Source of the DNA: Thalassotalea sp. HSM 43
GTDB lineage: Bacteria; Pseudomonadota; Gammaproteobacteria; Enterobacterales; Alteromonadaceae
Direction of reading: 5' to 3'
NCBI RefSeq assembly: GCF_004752005.1
Contig: NZ_CP038493.1
Coordinates: 3,062,302-3,126,301, forward strand
Length of the DNA: 64,000 bases
Within the stretch, counting starts at the first letter, position 1. Each line of letters opens with the position of its first letter. Position numbers and translations under genes: made by a program. Below are positions 9,885-17,994 of this stretch, piece by piece. The notes beneath the pieces are model-generated. The model saw only the letters and a program-made list of their open reading frames with translations, was not told where the DNA came from and searched no databases.

Positions 9885-10667
9885 TTAAGCCATTATTTTG
9901 CTTTTACGTTGTGACAGCATCAGATTGCGAGTAAAGATGTCCTTGGGGTTTGCAAGCACGTCGCTGGTATTACCATACTCAACCACACGTCCTTCCCTAA
10001 GTACCATTAACTTATCACTAAAGTGTTGAATCACATCAATATCATGCGACACTAAAATATACGCTAGCCCCATGGTTTGTTGTAATTCCAATAACAAATT
10101 GATCAATTGAGCTCGTAACGATAAATCTAACGCTGCCAGCGCTTCGTCTAATATCACCAATTGCGGTTGCAATATAATGGCTCTAGCCAATGAAATACGT
10201 TGTTTTTGACCACCAGAAAACATGTGCGGGTAAAAGTGCATATGATCCGCAAGCAAACCCACTTTATGTAACGTTGCACGAATCATCTCGATTCGTTGCT
10301 CTTCGTCCAATTGGGTGTTCAATTTCAATGGCTCTTCTAATTGCTGGCGTATGGTCAAACTTGGGTTTAACGTACTACCGGCATTTTGAAAAATCATTCT
10401 GACGTGTTGGCAGCGTTGTTTAAAGTTACCGGCTTGCAGTTGTTGGCCATTGAGACAAATGCTGCCGGTGCTTGGTCGTGCAGCACCAACCAGTAATTTC
10501 GCCAGTGTCGACTTGCCTGAGCCGATTTCGCCAACAACCGCCAGCGTTTCTTGCGCTTCCAGTTTAAACGACAATGGTTCAAGCACGGTTTTCTTTTCGG
10601 TACGAAACCAACCTTTCTTAACCTTGTACTTTTTACTGAGATCTTTGACTTCAATCAGGCTGGTCAT
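9885..10667 (-). CDS. sapF: Peptide/polyamine ABC transporter ATP-binding protein SapF
   Basis: One of two ATPase subunits of the SapABCDF transporter (antimicrobial-peptide resistance in Salmonella and Haemophilus; SapBCDF exports putrescine in E. coli). Of 260 residues, it has Walker A GEIGSGKST, signature FSGGQKQR and Walker B LVILDEALAALD. The family's usual acidic residue after the Walker B aspartate is present. Its start codon overlaps the end of sapD, so translation is likely coupled. It is last in the operon and shares a terminator with purF. Confidence 0.9.
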   Translation of the reverse strand: MTSLIEVKDLSKKYKVKKGWFRTEKKTVLEPLSFKLEAQETLAVVGEIGSGKSTLAKLLVGAARPSTGSICLNGQQLQAGNFKQRCQHVRMIFQNAGSTLNPSLTIRQQLEEPLKLNTQLDEEQRIEMIRATLHKVGLLADHMHFYPHMFSGGQKQRISLARAIILQPQLVILDEALAALDLSLRAQLINLLLELQQTMGLAYILVSHDIDVIQHFSDKLMVLREGRVVEYGNTSDVLANPKDIFTRNLMLSQRKSKIMA

Positions 10668-11656
10668 TATTTATTTCCTCGATGGGGAAAATGACAACTG
10701 ACTTGATGGCCTTGATAGGATTCCAATGTCGGCGCTTTTACACACTTCTTTTGCGCATTAGGGCATCTTGGACCAAGTCGACAGCCTGTCGGTAAATGAC
10801 TCAAACTGGGAATACTCCCTGGCAGAGTTTCTAATAGTTGTTTTTTTTCAAAGTGCTTGCGTGCGGTTGGTGTGCTCGCCACCAATGCTCGAGTGTAGGG
10901 ATGAAACGGGCTTTTCAATATTTGCGTTGTTGTACCGGCTTCTACAAACTGTCCTGAGTACATTACCGTTAAATATTTGGTCCAATAACTTATCTTTTCT
11001 AATTCGTGACTGATCAGCAGTACCGACATGTTTTTAAGCTGATTTAGACTCGCCAACAAGCGGAATATTTGATTTTGATTAACCGCTTCCATTGACGCGG
11101 TAGGCTCATCAGCGATTAACAGTTTCGGTTTTTTCGCTAGTGCTATGGCAATCATAACCCGTTGACACAAGGCGTTATTGAGTTGATGCGGATAACTTTT
11201 CGCACAGTTTTGATGATTCTTAATACCGACTTTGTGTAATAGCCTAGCTATTTCTTCTTTCCGTTGTGCTGCACGTTGCCAAAAAAAGCCACTGAACTGA
11301 CTGTTATCAAGTGCTTCTTCAATTTCTTCGGCAATCGTATTGGTTGGATCGAGACAGCTGATTGGCTCTTGAAAAATCATTGCCACATCGCGATTGATGA
11401 TCTGCTGTCTTTCTTCGATAGGCAGGCGCAATATATCAACGCCTTGCCAATGGAAACGATCGGCGCTGACATGCCATTTATCATCGAGAACACCAATGAT
11501 AGCTTGCGCTAAAATTGACTTTCCTGAGCCAGATTCACCGACTAGACCGCGAAAATCGCCATCTTTTAACACCAAAGAGACTCGGTCAACCGCGACAATG
11601 TTTTCATTGTGGCCGGTTAATTCGATGCTCAGGTTTTTTATATCCAGTAAATTCAT
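10667..11656 (-). CDS. sapD: Peptide/polyamine ABC transporter ATP-binding protein SapD
   Basis: Second ATPase of the Sap transporter, 329 residues. Walker A is GESGSGKS and Walker B LLIADEPTA. The ABC signature is degenerate (PHQLNNALCQR instead of LSGGQ), which is characteristic of SapD and not evidence of decay. The C-terminal oligopeptide-transporter extension has the cysteine-containing GCRLGPRCPNAQKKC segment typical of DppD/OppD-like subunits. The start overlaps the sapC stop as TAATG. Confidence 0.9.
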   Translation of the reverse strand: MNLLDIKNLSIELTGHNENIVAVDRVSLVLKDGDFRGLVGESGSGKSILAQAIIGVLDDKWHVSADRFHWQGVDILRLPIEERQQIINRDVAMIFQEPISCLDPTNTIAEEIEEALDNSQFSGFFWQRAAQRKEEIARLLHKVGIKNHQNCAKSYPHQLNNALCQRVMIAIALAKKPKLLIADEPTASMEAVNQNQIFRLLASLNQLKNMSVLLISHELEKISYWTKYLTVMYSGQFVEAGTTTQILKSPFHPYTRALVASTPTARKHFEKKQLLETLPGSIPSLSHLPTGCRLGPRCPNAQKKCVKAPTLESYQGHQVSCHFPHRGNK

Positions 11657-12549
11657 TAGCTTTCTTTTTGTATTTTTAATGAATGACGCAAACCTTCACC
11701 AACCAAGTTGGTGGCCATCACCGTGGTTAATATTGCTAAACCCGGCAAATAGGTAGTCCAAGGTGCAATGTAAAACAGATCCAAAGAGTTCGCCAACATA
11801 GAGCCCCATTCAGGCATCGGAATAGGCGCGCCTAAACCAAGAAAACCTAATGCGGCAATCTCAAGAATGGCAGCGGACTGAGCCAAGGTAGCCTGAATGA
11901 TAATTTTATCGATGATATTCGGGTATATAGAGGTGATCAAAACGCGTATTTCACTGGCACCATCAAGGATGGGGATCAAGACGTAATCTTTGGTTTGCTC
12001 TTCTTTAATTGCATTGCGCGTCACATGCACAAACTGTGGTATCGACACTAATGCGATTGCCCATAATACGTTTTCGAGGCCAGGACCTAAGATGGCGACA
12101 ATGATGATGGCCAATAATAACGATGGTATCGATAAAATAACATCGAGAAAATGGGTGAGAAAACTCGATTTAACACCGCGCGTGATTGCCGAAAATGAGC
12201 CAATAATGACACCAACGCTCATCGCAAATAAGACCACCAAAAAGCTTAAGCCAAAGGTTAGAGACGCGCCATTTATCAATCTTGATAACATATCTCGACC
12301 GAGATCGTCGGTGCCGAGTAAATGGGCTAAATCGCCATTTTCGCTCCAAGCGGGCGGCAGTAACAGTTTATCTAGGTTATTTTCCAGCGCATCGTGCGGT
12401 GCAATAAAGTTGCCCACCAGCGCCAACGCCGCTAAAAAAGCATAAACACCGAAACCAATAATGGCCACAGGCGTGCTTTTAAACGTCAGCCAGAGTTGCT
12501 TTATTGGCGATGGAAACTCTTCTTCCAAATAAATGTGATTACGCGCCAT
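11656..12549 (-). CDS. sapC: Sap transporter permease SapC
   Basis: Inner-membrane permease of the dipeptide-transport (DppC) family, 297 residues, about six helices. The first helix is near residues 27-50, followed by a periplasmic loop with the family segment LGTDDLGRDMLSRLI. The EAA-like cytoplasmic loop EIAALGFLGLGAP contacts the ATPases. It overlaps sapB by 11 bases and sapD by one, so the operon is translated as a block. Confidence 0.9.
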   Translation of the reverse strand: MARNHIYLEEEFPSPIKQLWLTFKSTPVAIIGFGVYAFLAALALVGNFIAPHDALENNLDKLLLPPAWSENGDLAHLLGTDDLGRDMLSRLINGASLTFGLSFLVVLFAMSVGVIIGSFSAITRGVKSSFLTHFLDVILSIPSLLLAIIIVAILGPGLENVLWAIALVSIPQFVHVTRNAIKEEQTKDYVLIPILDGASEIRVLITSIYPNIIDKIIIQATLAQSAAILEIAALGFLGLGAPIPMPEWGSMLANSLDLFYIAPWTTYLPGLAILTTVMATNLVGEGLRHSLKIQKES

Positions 12550-13567
12550 GTTTTTTATACCGTTCCAGAGGGTTAATCGCTACGTACAAAAAGTCCGCTA
12601 AAATATTAATAAAGAAGGTAAATGTTGCCAAGGCAATCAAACCACCTTGGATCGCCGTATAATCCCGCGCTTCAATGCTTTCAATAAGCCAGCCGCCAGC
12701 ACCTTGCCAAGCAAAGATAACTTCGGCAATCATCGCTAGGGTGACGATATTGGCAAACTGTAATCCGATTTGCCGGACAATACCAACCAACGCATTACGA
12801 ATGCCGTGACGATAGATAATCATCGCTTTCGACAAGCCTTTGGCTCGCGCTGCCTTAATGTAATTTGAATCGAGCACTTCCAGCATCGAAGTTCGTGCCA
12901 AACGAATAAAGATCGTCATCGGCGCGAGTGCGACAGTAATGGCTGGCAAAATAAGGTGCAATAGTGCGTCTTTCATTGCCGCTGCTTTATAGGGACTATC
13001 ACTGAGCATGATATCAATAAGCTTTAAGCCGGTGACCATCTCGATATCAAACAGCAAATTTAGCTGCCCAGATGAAGGTAATAACGACAAGGTAATGGAA
13101 AAGATCATAATAAGGATCAGCGCCAGCCAAAATACGGGAATCGAATAACCCAACATGGCAAACGCGAGAATAATTTTATCGACCGGTTTGTTATGAAATA
13201 TCGCGGCGAGAAAACCTAAAGGCATGCCAATCAGTAGGGCGATAAACAAGGCCGCTAAACACAGTTCAATGGTAGCTGGTAAATGTATTAGCAGTTCATT
13301 GCTGATACTGGCAGAGCTGGCCATTGATACACCAAAGTTACCGGAAAAAATTTGCCCCATATAGGCAATATACTGCTGTAAGATGTTGCCATCGGTATGA
13401 TAAATCAGGCTCAACTCTTGCTCTCTGGCATCACTCATTGCCGTTTCCCCTGACATGTTGACTAACACATCACCAGGGAATAGATAGTTAAGACTGAAAC
13501 TGACGATAGACAGCATCAGTAAGGTAAATAGCAATAGGTTAAGGCGGCGAAGGGTAAAGTTTAACAT
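12539..13567 (-). CDS. sapB: Sap transporter permease SapB
   Basis: DppB-type inner-membrane permease, 342 residues, with an N-terminal helix at about 9-31 and a permease core. The EAA-like loop reads YIKAARAKGLSKAMIIYRHG. It follows sapA with a 2-base gap and pairs with SapC to form the channel. The N-terminus MLNFTLRRLNLLLFTL is family-typical, so the start is well supported. Confidence 0.9.
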   Translation of the reverse strand: MLNFTLRRLNLLLFTLLMLSIVSFSLNYLFPGDVLVNMSGETAMSDAREQELSLIYHTDGNILQQYIAYMGQIFSGNFGVSMASSASISNELLIHLPATIELCLAALFIALLIGMPLGFLAAIFHNKPVDKIILAFAMLGYSIPVFWLALILIMIFSITLSLLPSSGQLNLLFDIEMVTGLKLIDIMLSDSPYKAAAMKDALLHLILPAITVALAPMTIFIRLARTSMLEVLDSNYIKAARAKGLSKAMIIYRHGIRNALVGIVRQIGLQFANIVTLAMIAEVIFAWQGAGGWLIESIEARDYTAIQGGLIALATFTFFINILADFLYVAINPLERYKKHGA

Positions 13568-13569
13568 AC

Positions 13570-15228
13570 TCAGTCCTGCGCCTTTTTATCGATGTTTTCA
13601 AAGCTGATACCACCTATCGGCGTTAATATATCACCATCGATATGAGCCAAACGCGCTTGCGAACGTCTTGCATGAGCGATAGGCAGCAATGGGATATCTT
13701 GCATCAGCATCCTTTGTGCTTTGGTGTACAATGCCTTACGTTTATTCAAATCATTGGTTAGCAACGACTCTTTGAGTAGCTCATCAAATTGCGGGTTACA
13801 CCAAAAGGCACGGTTGCTGCCGGTTTCAACCGCCGCACAGCTTAGCAATGGTGAAAAGAAGTTATCGGGATCTGGATGATCCGCTTGCCAACCGATTAAT
13901 ACCGATTGATGTTCACCTTTGTCGAGCTTTTTCAAAAACGTAGACCATTCAAAACTAATGATATTGACGTCGATACCGACTTGCGCCAAATCCGCTTGGA
14001 TCAACTTTGCCATTTTCAATGCATCGGGATTATAAGCGCGTTGTACCGGCATGGCCCAAAGGTCGAGACTAAAGCCATCGCCTAGGCCCGCATCGGTTAA
14101 TAATGTTTTCGCCATGGAAACCGAATACTCGATCCCGGCGATATCGCCGTCGTAGGCCCATGAGGCTTTTGGTAGCAGGGAGTCAGCGACATCCGCTTGT
14201 TCAAAGTAAACCGCGTTAATAATCGCTCTTTTATTGATCGCATGAGCAACCGCTTGACGCACTAATGGGTTATCAAATGGCGGCTTTTGGGTGTTAAAAG
14301 CCATAAACGCGACATTAAAAGAAGTGACTTGCTCCAACTCTAAATCCGCACGAGAGCTAATTTCCTGTAACGCAATAGGGTAAGAAATAACGTCACATTC
14401 ATGAGTCAGCAGTTTGGTAAGTCGGCCGGTATTTCTTGGTGTGATGTTAAACAGTAATTGCTCGATATTCACTTTTTGTCGCCAGTAATCTTCGTGGCGC
14501 AAATAACGTATTAGAGAACCAATTTGATAGCTTTTAAATTTAAAAGGCCCGGTACCAATTGGCTGTGAATCAAGACGACTCAGAGGTAAATTATTGGCGA
14601 TTAAGCTGTCAGCGTATTCTTTCGATAATATTACTGAGAACGGCGCTGCGAGGTTGGCTAAAAATGAGCTTTGTGGGTAATTAAGATGAAAGCGAACCGT
14701 ATAATCATTAATCTTTTCTATTTTATTAACCATCTTTGAAAAGTCGACGCTTTGAAAAAATGGAAACTGACCCTTTGCAGATTGATAAAAGGGGTTGTTT
14801 TTATCGAGAATGCGTTGATAACTAAAGATCACATCATCCGCCGTTAAAGTGCGGGTCGGTGTAAAATAGTCGGTACTATGAAAAGCGACATCGGTACGCA
14901 AATAAAAGGTAATGAATTTACCGTCTTTCGTTACATGCCATGATTTGGCCAGTGCCGGCACCTTATCAAAGTTCTCTGTATTAAAGTCAAGTAAACGGTT
15001 GTATAACTGCTTTGATGTGGCGTCAATAGTTGTACCAGAGGTAACTAGCTGCGGGTTAAATGAGTCAGGCGACCCCTCGCTACAATAGATAACCCCTTCA
15101 GTGAGTACTGGGTCTTCCTCTATTTTTCCACACGCAGATACGCTACAGAACAGCACAACACTGAACAGTACATAGAGCAACTGCCGAGCCACAGGCTCAG
15201 CGATGATGCGCTTAGGAGAGAATTGCAT
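13570..15228 (-). CDS. sapA: Sap transporter substrate-binding protein SapA (predicted lipoprotein)
   Basis: A 552-residue extracytoplasmic solute-binding protein of the SBP_bac_5 (oligopeptide/nickel) family. The N-terminus has a positively charged start, a hydrophobic stretch and a lipobox ending SVSAC, so it is probably anchored by a lipidated cysteine near residue 33. E. coli SapA instead has an ordinary cleaved signal peptide. Family segments include RLLDFNTENF, FHSTDYFTPTRTLTADDV and QPIGTGPFKF. The start codon overlaps the pspF stop (TAATG), directly joining the transporter to a stress regulator. Confidence 0.88.
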   Translation of the reverse strand: MQFSPKRIIAEPVARQLLYVLFSVVLFCSVSACGKIEEDPVLTEGVIYCSEGSPDSFNPQLVTSGTTIDATSKQLYNRLLDFNTENFDKVPALAKSWHVTKDGKFITFYLRTDVAFHSTDYFTPTRTLTADDVIFSYQRILDKNNPFYQSAKGQFPFFQSVDFSKMVNKIEKINDYTVRFHLNYPQSSFLANLAAPFSVILSKEYADSLIANNLPLSRLDSQPIGTGPFKFKSYQIGSLIRYLRHEDYWRQKVNIEQLLFNITPRNTGRLTKLLTHECDVISYPIALQEISSRADLELEQVTSFNVAFMAFNTQKPPFDNPLVRQAVAHAINKRAIINAVYFEQADVADSLLPKASWAYDGDIAGIEYSVSMAKTLLTDAGLGDGFSLDLWAMPVQRAYNPDALKMAKLIQADLAQVGIDVNIISFEWSTFLKKLDKGEHQSVLIGWQADHPDPDNFFSPLLSCAAVETGSNRAFWCNPQFDELLKESLLTNDLNKRKALYTKAQRMLMQDIPLLPIAHARRSQARLAHIDGDILTPIGGISFENIDKKAQD

Positions 15229-16322
15229 TAACTCGCCTCGTTTGAATCAAGCAAATTATATTTTTTCAGGTAACCACGTAACTGATGATAGGTTAACTGC
15301 AGCGCATCTGCTGTTTTCTTCTGATTAAATTGACAGGAAGCAAGGGCATCTTTTAATAATTTAATCTCATAATCCTGTGACATATCTTTTAATGAAACAG
15401 GGTACTCCAATATTTCTTGCACAGTTTCTTTAACATCTTCAACAGCGGCGTCACTGTTGGTTATCGTGTTATTGCTGCTTGCGTTGGTGTTGTCATGTTG
15501 GCTTTGGCGATCGGCGGTTTTAATTCGACGCTTTGGTCTAAATGGTGATTCAAAAGGATCGATAATCAATTCATTGACGGGTAAATGTGGGTTGTTATGG
15601 CGATAAACACTGCGCTCAACAACGTTTTTGAGTTCTCGAATATTACCTGGCCATTGGTATTCAAGCATATGGTTTTTCACTTTTTCAGTGAAACCACTGA
15701 ATAATTCAAATTCCAATTCACGTGCCATGGTGATGGCAAAATGCTCAGCTAATAATAAAATATCTTCTTTACGTTCTCTAAGTGGTGGCAGGGTGATAAC
15801 GTCAAATGCTAAGCGGTCGAGTAAATCTGCGCGAAATTCACCGCGTTCAGCCAATTCCGGTAAATCTTCATTGGTTGCCGCAATCAAACGAACATCGGAC
15901 TTTACTGTGCGCGAACCACCAACCCGTTCAAACTCGCCATATTCAACAACACGCAATAACTTTTCCTGAATCAATCCAGAGGTATTCGCCAATTCATCGA
16001 GAAATAAGGTACCACCATTGGCTCGCTCAAAGCGACCCTCGTGACGCTTGCTGGCGCCGGTAAATGCGCCACCTTCGTGACCGAATAATTCACTTTCTAA
16101 TAAGTTTTCATTAAGTGCCGCACAATTGAGTTTTACATAGCTTTGGTCCCAGCGCTGTGATAAATAATGTAAACGCGCAGCGACTAACTCTTTACCCGTA
16201 CCTCGTTCACCAATTAACAGCACAGGTTTAGACAAAGGTGCAACTTGTGAGATGTGTTCGAGCACCTCGAGAAAGCTATTTGATTGACCTATTAGGTTAT
16301 CTTGTTGTTGAAATCGACTCAT
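15228..16322 (-). CDS. pspF: Phage shock protein operon transcriptional activator PspF
   Basis: Sigma-54-dependent AAA+ activator of pspA, normally held inactive by binding PspA. At 364 residues it has no N-terminal receiver domain, as expected. Walker A GERGTGKE is at residues 38-45, the sigma-54 contact motif GAFTGA at 85-90, and a Fis-type helix-turn-helix at the C-terminus (KKTADALQLTYHQLRGYLKK). A Ser/Asn/Thr-rich linker (about 275-305) is longer than in E. coli. It is divergent from pspABC, and its stop overlaps the sapA start. Confidence 0.93.
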   Translation of the reverse strand: MSRFQQQDNLIGQSNSFLEVLEHISQVAPLSKPVLLIGERGTGKELVAARLHYLSQRWDQSYVKLNCAALNENLLESELFGHEGGAFTGASKRHEGRFERANGGTLFLDELANTSGLIQEKLLRVVEYGEFERVGGSRTVKSDVRLIAATNEDLPELAERGEFRADLLDRLAFDVITLPPLRERKEDILLLAEHFAITMARELEFELFSGFTEKVKNHMLEYQWPGNIRELKNVVERSVYRHNNPHLPVNELIIDPFESPFRPKRRIKTADRQSQHDNTNASSNNTITNSDAAVEDVKETVQEILEYPVSLKDMSQDYEIKLLKDALASCQFNQKKTADALQLTYHQLRGYLKKYNLLDSNEAS

Positions 16323-16445
16323 TTTTTAAGTTATTGGTTTATTTCACTAATAAATAGTGTATTTCATTACTCGTGAACTGAGAAGTGTTTTTTGATAAAT
16401 TAATAAAAACTATATAAAACAGTGGCTTGTTAATGTTTTGTAAAG

Positions 16446-16484
16446 TTGGCATCAATAGTGAATAGTATTTGGCATGTAAGTAGA
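16446..16484 (+). promoter_or_regulatory. Candidate sigma-54 promoter region of pspA
   Basis: Two copies of TTGGCAT occur 23 bases apart (16446-16452 and 16469-16475), each resembling a sigma-54 -24 element. The -12 match is weak: GA occupies the position of the usual GC in both. The second copy would put the transcript start near 16495, about 30 bases before pspA. Known biology (PspF drives pspA through sigma-54) motivates the call; the sequence match alone is modest. Confidence 0.35.
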
Positions 16485-16525
16485 ATTAGTTTTAATAACG
16501 ATAAGATTAACGTGAGGATGTAACC

Positions 16526-17221
16526 ATGGGTATTTTTTCTAGATTTACAGATATTATCAACTCAAACATTAACAGCTTGCTGGATAAAGCAGAAGACCCT
16601 GAAAAAATGGTTCGTCTGATCATCCAGGAGATGGAAGACACCCTTGTTGAAGTACGTTCTTCATCAGCTCGTAGCCTTGCTGATAAAAAAGAATTAACTC
16701 GCCAAGTGGCACGTATGCAAGCTGAAGCCGACAATTGGCAGCAAAAAGCCGAGCTAGCACTAAGCAAAGGTCGTGATGATTTGGCCCGTTCAGCACTTGT
16801 TGAAAAGAACAAATGCAGTGAAGCGGCAGAATCAATGCAACAAGAATTGTCTAGCTTTGATGACCATATTGCTAAACTTCAAGATGAGATTGTGCAATTG
16901 CAAGAAAAGCTTGCGGATGCGAAAGCGCGTCAAAAAGCCATCGTTATGCGTGGTAAAACCGCCAGTTCTCGTTTGAAAGTAAAAAGCAAACTGGACAGTG
17001 GCAAAGTTGATGACGCCTTATCACGTTTCGATAGCTATGAGCGTAAGATTGATGATTTGGAAGCGCAAGTGGATTCATACGACTTAGGCAAAAAATCATT
17101 AGCGGATGAGATTGCTGATTTAGAAAGCGATGATAATATAGATCAGGAGCTTGAAGCATTAAAATCGAAAATGCAAAAGCCCAAAAAGACTGCTGCAAAA
17201 GCAACGACTAAAAAGAAATAA
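16526..17221 (+). CDS. pspA: Phage shock protein A
   Basis: Peripheral membrane-repair protein of the PspA/IM30/ESCRT-III-like family and negative regulator of PspF. Its 231 residues are almost wholly coiled coil. The conserved N-terminal amphipathic helix starts MGIFSRFTDIINSNINSLLD, followed by AEDPEKMVRLIIQEME. The C-terminus has an added Lys/Ala tail (KKTAAKATTKKK) beyond the usual end. The ATG follows GAGGATG. It is first in pspABC. Confidence 0.95.
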   Translation: MGIFSRFTDIINSNINSLLDKAEDPEKMVRLIIQEMEDTLVEVRSSSARSLADKKELTRQVARMQAEADNWQQKAELALSKGRDDLARSALVEKNKCSEAAESMQQELSSFDDHIAKLQDEIVQLQEKLADAKARQKAIVMRGKTASSRLKVKSKLDSGKVDDALSRFDSYERKIDDLEAQVDSYDLGKKSLADEIADLESDDNIDQELEALKSKMQKPKKTAAKATTKKK

Positions 17222-17254
17222 TCTAAATTATCATAGGCCCTAAGGAGAGAAATT

Positions 17255-17479
17255 ATGGAAATTATTATGGCACCTATAATTGTGTTTTTAGTAATTGTTG
17301 CGCCAATTTGGTTGATTTTGCATTACCGTTCTAAGCGCCAAATCAGTCAAGGGCTAACGGAAGAAGAGTACCGTCAATTATCTGATTTATCAGAAACGGC
17401 AGATAAGATGGCTGAACGCATCAAAACTCTAGAAGCGATCCTTGATGCTGAAGCTCCGGATTGGAGAAACAGAGCATGA
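17255..17479 (+). CDS. pspB: Phage shock protein B
   Basis: A 74-residue inner-membrane protein with one N-terminal helix (about 5-24) and a cytoplasmic amphipathic/coiled tail (LSDLSETADKMAERIKTLEAIL), the standard PspB architecture. With PspC it senses membrane stress and relieves PspA inhibition of PspF. The ATG follows AAGGAGAG. The stop overlaps the pspC start in ATGA. Confidence 0.92.
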   Translation: MEIIMAPIIVFLVIVAPIWLILHYRSKRQISQGLTEEEYRQLSDLSETADKMAERIKTLEAILDAEAPDWRNRA

Positions 17480-17907
17480 GCAAGACCAAAGGCGATTTAT
17501 TTCGTGACCCACAAAAAGGCAAAATTGCCGGGGTTTGCGCCGGTATTGCCGAGTACTTTGGCTGGGAAGCCTGGTTAGTTCGAATCCTGGTTGTTTCCGG
17601 GGTATTGTTGGGAATGGGTTGGTTTGTACTATTGTATATAGCAGGCTGGTTTATTCTTGATAAAAAGCCTAACCGCTTTTCACCGAAAGAAGTTGCTAAA
17701 AACGTTCGTGAGAAACTGCACGAAGAAGAAATTTTTAGTGAACCGATTAAGGTAAAGTCAAAAATTTGGCAAGCGGGTGAGCCACCCAAACAAGCGGTTT
17801 ATGATATTAACATTAAGTTTAAAACCCTTGAGCAAGAATTGCGTGCTATGGAACGCTATGTGACCTCACCGGAATTTACGGTATCAAGAGAAATCAATAG
17901 ACTATAG
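17476..17907 (+). CDS. pspC: Phage shock protein C
   Basis: Inner-membrane PspC-domain protein, 143 residues. The PspC core DPQKGKIAGVCAGIAEYFG is followed by a helix (about 35-57) and a cytoplasmic tail. The start is the ATG at 17476 overlapping the pspB stop; a TTG 15 bases upstream in frame is less likely. Partner of PspB in signal sensing. A strong terminator follows, so ycjX expression depends on read-through or its own promoter. Confidence 0.93.
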   Translation: MSKTKGDLFRDPQKGKIAGVCAGIAEYFGWEAWLVRILVVSGVLLGMGWFVLLYIAGWFILDKKPNRFSPKEVAKNVREKLHEEEIFSEPIKVKSKIWQAGEPPKQAVYDINIKFKTLEQELRAMERYVTSPEFTVSREINRL

Positions 17908-17923
17908 CGCCTGACAAGGCATG

Positions 17924-17952
17924 AAAAAAAGGCTGCTTTGCAGCCTTTTTTG
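17924..17952 (+). terminator. Rho-independent terminator after pspC
   Basis: An A-run, GGCTGC-TTT-GCAGCC hairpin and a six-T run, 16 bases after the pspC stop and 43 bases before ycjX. Confidence 0.88.
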
Positions 17953-17994
17953 TTTTACATTAGAAACTTAGCGGAGTTAACACAACCTGTTCTT

